DNA of 9,215 nt from Gemmatimonas phototrophica (GTDB lineage Bacteria > Gemmatimonadota > Gemmatimonadetes > Gemmatimonadales > Gemmatimonadaceae). Under the pieces are notes generated by a model that was not told the DNA's origin, made no database searches, and was given only the letters and a program-made list of their open reading frames with translations. Below are positions 5,830-9,215 of this stretch, piece after piece. The stretch covers positions 1-9,215 of the forward strand of contig CAMBRJ010000082.1 in NCBI GenBank assembly GCA_945870175.1. The letters run 5' to 3'. The stretch's first letter is position 1; every line of letters starts with the position of its first letter. The position numbers and the translations under genes were made by a program.

Positions 5830-7755
5830 ATGTCTGGTGATCCGATTCGTCCGCTGACGCTGGCCCTCTGCCAGTTCGCCCCCCGCAAGGGCGACGTAGC
5901 CGCCAACCTCGCCCGTATCGGGCGCCTGTGCGCGCAAGCGTCCACCCTCGACCCGCGCCCGCAGGTCGTGCAGTTCCCCGAGACGGCCTTGTCGGGCTAC
6001 TTCGTGGAGGGGGGCGTCCGTGAGGTCGCCTGCACCGCTGGTGCGCTGGCCTACGATCTCGATGACGCCTACCGTACCGCCTGCGCGGCCGCCGGTATCG
6101 ACTGCGTGGCCATGGACCTCGTGATCGGCTTCTACGAGCGGTGGCGCGACACGCTGCACAACAGCGCGGCGTACCTCACCATCGGACTCAGCGACGGCCC
6201 GCCGGTCATCCGGCACGTGCACCGCAAGAACTACTTGCCCACCTACGGGCTGTTCGACGAAGAGCGCTTCGTGGAGCGCGGCACCGACATCCGCGCGTTT
6301 GAGACCCCCTGGGGTCGCGCCGCCATTCTGGTGTGCGAAGACGCCTGGCATTCCATCAGCGGCACCATCGCCGCGCTCGACGGCGCGCAGGTGGTGTTCG
6401 TGTCGTCGGCCGCCCCGGCCCGCGGCATCTGGCCGCGCGAAGACGGTATTGCCGGTCCATACAGCGCCGCGCGCTGGGAACGGCTCATTCGCGACATCGC
6501 CGAAGAACAGGGCGTCTACACCAGCTTCGTGAACCTGGTGGGCTCCGAAGGCGGCAAGCGCTTTTTCGGCACGTCGCACTTAGCGGGGCCCAGCGGTGAC
6601 GTGCGCGGCCGCGCCCCGGTGTGGGATGAGTCGTTCATGTCACTTACGGTCGATCTCGATGACCTCGTACGCGCCCGCGCCGAGGGGCCGCTGCTGAGCG
6701 ACCTGCGCGTGGCGCTGCCGCACGTGCTCGACAACATCCGTCGGGTCCAAGACGGCGCGCCGGTGTCCTTGTCGTACGACGGACCCGAGCCCGCCGCCGC
6801 CGACCTGCTGCGCGGAGCCCGTGGCTTCTACACCGGGGAATTCGCCGTCCCCACCGAAGCGCTGCAGCGCGCCAACTCGATTGTGCGCGCGATTCCCGAG
6901 TCGCTGCCCGTGATCCGGCACGAAATGCGCGACCACGGCGGGCCGCCGCCGCTGGCCATCGACGCCGAGATGACCGAGGAGTGGCTGACCGGCTTCCTCC
7001 GTGAAGAGCTCGCGCGCCGTGGCTTCGGAAAAGTCGTGATCGGCATCTCGGGCGGCGTCGATTCCGCCGCCACGGCGTTCCTCGCGGTGCGCGCCCTCGG
7101 CCGCGAGAACGTAATCGGGATGCGACTCCCGTATCGCACCTCTAGCGCCGAGTCGCTCGACCACGCGCAGCTCGTCGTCGACGCCCTCGGCATCGAGTCG
7201 CGCACCGTCGACATCAGCCCGGCGGTAGACGGCTACCTCCTCGCCGAACCCGACGCCGACGCCTCGCGGCGCGGCAACATCATGGCGCGCATCCGAATGA
7301 TCGCGCTGTTCGATCTGTCGGCCCGGTACCGCGCGCTGCCCCTGGGCACCGGCAACAAGACCGAACGCCTCTTGGGCTACTTCACCTGGCACGCCGACGA
7401 CTCCCCACCGATCAATCCCATCGGTGATCTGTACAAAACGCAGGTGTGGGCACTCGCCCGCCACCTCGGCGTGCCGGATATCATCATCAGCAAGCCGGCG
7501 ACGGCCGATCTCTTTGCCGGACAAACCGACGAAGACGATCTCGGCATCAGCTATGCACGCGCCGACGAAATCTTGAACGGCATGCTGCACGGCTTCTCGC
7601 ACGAGGCCATGCGTTCGCGCGGCTTTCGGAGCGACGAACTCACGCTGGTGTCAAAGCGCTTAAACGGCACGCACTGGAAGCGGCGCCCGCCCGCCACGGC
7701 GGTGGTGAGCCACTCGGGAATCGGCGAATCGTATCTGCGACCGGTGGACTATTGA
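5830..7755 (+). CDS. nadE: glutamine-dependent NAD+ synthetase
   Basis: Makes NAD+ from nicotinic acid adenine dinucleotide, ATP and glutamine-derived ammonia, the last step of NAD synthesis, in the cytoplasm. The 641 residues carry both domains. The N-terminal nitrilase-type glutaminase (about 8-290) has its catalytic triad visible: Glu51 in QFPETALSGY, Lys133 in HRKNYLP and Cys169 in LVCEDAWH. The C-terminal synthetase (about 375-620) begins with the ATP-pyrophosphatase P-loop SGGVDS (407-412) and includes GTGNKTERLLGYFT, PIGDLYKTQVW and AGQTDEDDLG. The last two resemble the ammonia-type (archaeal and small bacterial) NadE sequences more than the usual glutamine-dependent form. ATG 5830 is supported by the -10 hexamer 6 nt upstream and the start of the conserved TLALCQFAP strand at residue 10. 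The stop is TGA 7753-7755; the next gene converges from the other strand 71 bp on. No defects are seen. Confidence 0.96.
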   Translation: MSGDPIRPLTLALCQFAPRKGDVAANLARIGRLCAQASTLDPRPQVVQFPETALSGYFVEGGVREVACTAGALAYDLDDAYRTACAAAGIDCVAMDLVIGFYERWRDTLHNSAAYLTIGLSDGPPVIRHVHRKNYLPTYGLFDEERFVERGTDIRAFETPWGRAAILVCEDAWHSISGTIAALDGAQVVFVSSAAPARGIWPREDGIAGPYSAARWERLIRDIAEEQGVYTSFVNLVGSEGGKRFFGTSHLAGPSGDVRGRAPVWDESFMSLTVDLDDLVRARAEGPLLSDLRVALPHVLDNIRRVQDGAPVSLSYDGPEPAAADLLRGARGFYTGEFAVPTEALQRANSIVRAIPESLPVIRHEMRDHGGPPPLAIDAEMTEEWLTGFLREELARRGFGKVVIGISGGVDSAATAFLAVRALGRENVIGMRLPYRTSSAESLDHAQLVVDALGIESRTVDISPAVDGYLLAEPDADASRRGNIMARIRMIALFDLSARYRALPLGTGNKTERLLGYFTWHADDSPPINPIGDLYKTQVWALARHLGVPDIIISKPATADLFAGQTDEDDLGISYARADEILNGMLHGFSHEAMRSRGFRSDELTLVSKRLNGTHWKRRPPATAVVSHSGIGESYLRPVDY

Positions 7756-7826
7756 TCGTCTAGTGCGAGCGCGGGCCGACGATGCTTCAGGGACGCCGGT
7801 GGGTGCATCGGTTCGTGCCGGCGCAC

Positions 7827-8615
7827 TTAACGGTCCGCCCACATCGCCTTGGGATCCGCACTCGCCAGCTGCACACAGAACGACGCGATGCGCTCCACCG
7901 CCTGCGCCACGAACGCGGCGCCTTTCTCCGCCGTGGCTTCCCGCGGATCGCCCACGCCGGTATCGGCCGTCACCTGCGTCCAGCGACGCGGCATCCACGC
8001 CCAGCCGCTGCGCACGCCGTCGAACACGCTGGGTTTGGCATGGCCATCGCCCCACGTGTTACGATCGGGCACCACCAGATGCGGCGCCACGTGCATGATC
8101 GCCGCGGTTTCGAGCTCCCCGGCATGATCGCCGGCGCTCTCGAACACCCCGTGATCGCCGGCCTGCCACCAGTTCACGATGGCGAGCACGATCGGTGTAC
8201 TGGGCTGCAGTTCACGCACCAGGGCCCGCAATTCATTGCCACCGTGTGCGTTGAGTAACACCAGCGCGCGCACGCCGTGCGGCTCGAGACTCTTCACCAC
8301 ATCGCGCAACAGCGCCAGCTGCGTGCTCGGCATCATGTTGATGGTGAAGCGCAGGTCGAGCTGCGTGGTGTTCACCCCGAATGGCACCGCTGGTAACGCC
8401 GCCACACGTACGCCCTGTGCGACGCACGCGGCCGCAACGCGCGCGGCCACCTCGCGCCCCATGATCGTGTCGGTGCCGTATGGCAAATGCGTGTTATGTG
8501 GTTCCGTGGCGCCGAATGGCAGCAGCGCCACCGGCCACTCGCCGTTACGCATGGCCGGCCATGTCTGCTCTTCCAGCACGCCATCGCGCGGCGCGTATCC
8601 GTTGGGATCACCCAT
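7827..8615 (-). CDS. creatininase-family amidohydrolase
   Basis: A 262-residue cytoplasmic metalloenzyme of the creatininase/MftE family (creatinine amidohydrolase, formamide hydrolases and the mycofactocin peptidase MftE). Metal ligands are visible: Glu38, His40 and Asp49 in GATEPHNTHLPYGTD, with the same spacing as Glu34, His36 and Asp45 of Pseudomonas creatininase; His124 in LLNAHGGN; and His164 and Glu167 in GDHAGELET. Length is normal and all motifs are intact. The start ATG at 8615 lies 3 nt after the stop of the upstream metallopeptidase gene, so translation is probably coupled; the Shine-Dalgarno is weak. No mycofactocin precursor, radical SAM or creatinase gene is visible nearby, so neither MftE nor a creatine role can be claimed. 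The NAHGGN form (not NGHYEN) fits the broader uncharacterised family. Substrate unknown. Confidence 0.92.
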   Translation of the reverse strand: MGDPNGYAPRDGVLEEQTWPAMRNGEWPVALLPFGATEPHNTHLPYGTDTIMGREVAARVAAACVAQGVRVAALPAVPFGVNTTQLDLRFTINMMPSTQLALLRDVVKSLEPHGVRALVLLNAHGGNELRALVRELQPSTPIVLAIVNWWQAGDHGVFESAGDHAGELETAAIMHVAPHLVVPDRNTWGDGHAKPSVFDGVRSGWAWMPRRWTQVTADTGVGDPREATAEKGAAFVAQAVERIASFCVQLASADPKAMWADR

Positions 8616-8618
8616 GAA

Positions 8619-9215
8619 TCAGCGTCTCTGCCCGAAGGTATCACACGAGCGCGGATCGCCCGAGTCGAGGCCCTTACGGAACCAGGCCTTCCGTTCGGCC
8701 GATGACCCGTGCGTAAACGACTCCGGGTTCACGCGCCCCGTCGACATCTTCTGCAGGCGATCATCACCAACCGCTGCCGCCGCACCGAGCCCTTCATCCA
8801 GATCACCGGCTTCGATGATGCCGTCACGGACCGCAGAGTGCGCCCACACGCCAGCGTAGCAGTCGGCCTGCAGCTCCATCGCCACCGACAGCGAATTGCC
8901 CGCCGCCGGGTTGCGCTGCACGGCGGTGCGCATCGCGCGCTCGGTGCCCGTGAGGTTCTGCACGTGGTGCCCGATCTCATGCGCCAACACGTACGCCTGC
9001 GCGAAATCACCGGGCGCGCCGAACTGGCGATCGAGCTGATCGAAGAACGAAAGATCAACGTACACGCGCTGATCGCCCGGGCAGTAGAACGGCCCCGAGG
9101 CCGCGCTGGCGGCGCCGCACGCCGACTGCACGCCGTCGCGAAACAGCACCAGCCTCGCGTCCTGATACCCCGGTACAAGGCTATGCCACGATGCCTGCGC
9201 CGTATCGAGCACGAA
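8619..9215 (-). CDS. YpfJ-like neutral zinc metallopeptidase (5' end outside window)
   Basis: A zincin of the PF04228 type (putative neutral zinc metallopeptidase, YpfJ/KPN_02809 family). The frame is open to the window edge, so about 198 C-terminal residues are seen and the N-terminal region, usually with a membrane or signal segment, is missing. The zinc-binding helix HEIGHH is at 8964-8981. The family's downstream MELQADCYAGVW helix provides the third-ligand/ExxAD region. Before it are QSACGAASAASGPFYCPGD and VYVDLSFFDQL, both typical of the family. The C-terminus FTHGSSAERKAWFRKGLDSG is characteristic and complete. Cysteines in SACG, YCPG, ADCY and RSCD could form disulfides if the enzyme is exported. 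The stop TGA at 8619-8621 is 3 nt before the creatininase-family gene, so the two are co-transcribed. Physiological substrates of the family are poorly known. Confidence 0.93.
   Translation of the reverse strand, partial: FVLDTAQASWHSLVPGYQDARLVLFRDGVQSACGAASAASGPFYCPGDQRVYVDLSFFDQLDRQFGAPGDFAQAYVLAHEIGHHVQNLTGTERAMRTAVQRNPAAGNSLSVAMELQADCYAGVWAHSAVRDGIIEAGDLDEGLGAAAAVGDDRLQKMSTGRVNPESFTHGSSAERKAWFRKGLDSGDPRSCDTFGQRR

Noticed and set aside
5524..6579. Minus-strand open frame of 351 codons across the PBP-nadE divergent region
   Set aside because: It overlaps two certain genes and the promoter region, and its translation has no family features.
6640..7602. Minus-strand open frame of 320 codons within nadE
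   Set aside because: Antisense to a gene with complete catalytic motifs, with no recognisable domain; typical high-GC shadow.
7755..7783. Possible bidirectional terminator between nadE and the creatininase-family gene (ATCGTC pairing with GACGAT)
   Set aside because: Only a 6-bp stem with a 17-nt loop overlapping the stop codon, and no U-tract on either side. The remaining intergenic DNA to 7826 shows nothing else clear.

Overview
The window is GC-rich, densely coded bacterial chromosome. It holds six substantial genes, two of them cut by the window edges, and one gene remnant. The mix is that of a Gram-negative-like free-living bacterium: Lon, a class A penicillin-binding protein, glutamine-dependent NAD+ synthetase, and a ferrochelatase fragment with a C-terminal cysteine cluster. 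A signal peptide ending in L-S-A-Q, precise leaderless-type promoters and heptamer repeats between genes all remind me of Gemmatimonadota. That assignment is inference from style, not proof.

Layout, left to right. (1) Positions 1-1254, plus strand: the C-terminal half of Lon protease. It is followed by a short degenerate heptamer repeat and a strand-specific hairpin. (2) Positions 1382-3052, plus strand: one protein that fuses a GNAT/FeeM-like acyltransferase to a complete PLP-dependent class V aminotransferase. This is the most unusual gene here. (3) Positions 3053-3637: no intact gene. It contains a minus-strand remnant of ferrochelatase (hemH), C-terminal third only, convergent with the fusion gene, then a second heptamer repeat. 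(4) Positions 3638-5713, minus strand: a bifunctional PBP1A-type peptidoglycan synthase. Its transpeptidase motifs are intact, but one transglycosylase motif is altered. (5) Positions 5714-5829: a compact divergent promoter region. Each -10-like hexamer lies exactly 6 nt from its start ATG, which suggests leaderless transcripts both ways. (6) Positions 5830-7755, plus strand: glutamine-dependent NAD+ synthetase. (7) Positions 7827-9215, minus strand: a two-gene operon, with a YpfJ-like neutral zinc metallopeptidase (5' end outside the window) followed after 3 nt by a creatininase-family amidohydrolase.

The genes do not form one pathway. They are mostly housekeeping functions (protein quality control, cell wall, NAD, periplasmic proteolysis). 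I see no CRISPR array, tRNA, rRNA, transposase or phage gene, and no clear undescribed multi-gene system. The items most worth a second look are the acyltransferase-aminotransferase fusion, the truncated hemH beside a repeat, the heptamer repeats, the paired leaderless promoters and the altered PBP glycosyltransferase motif.
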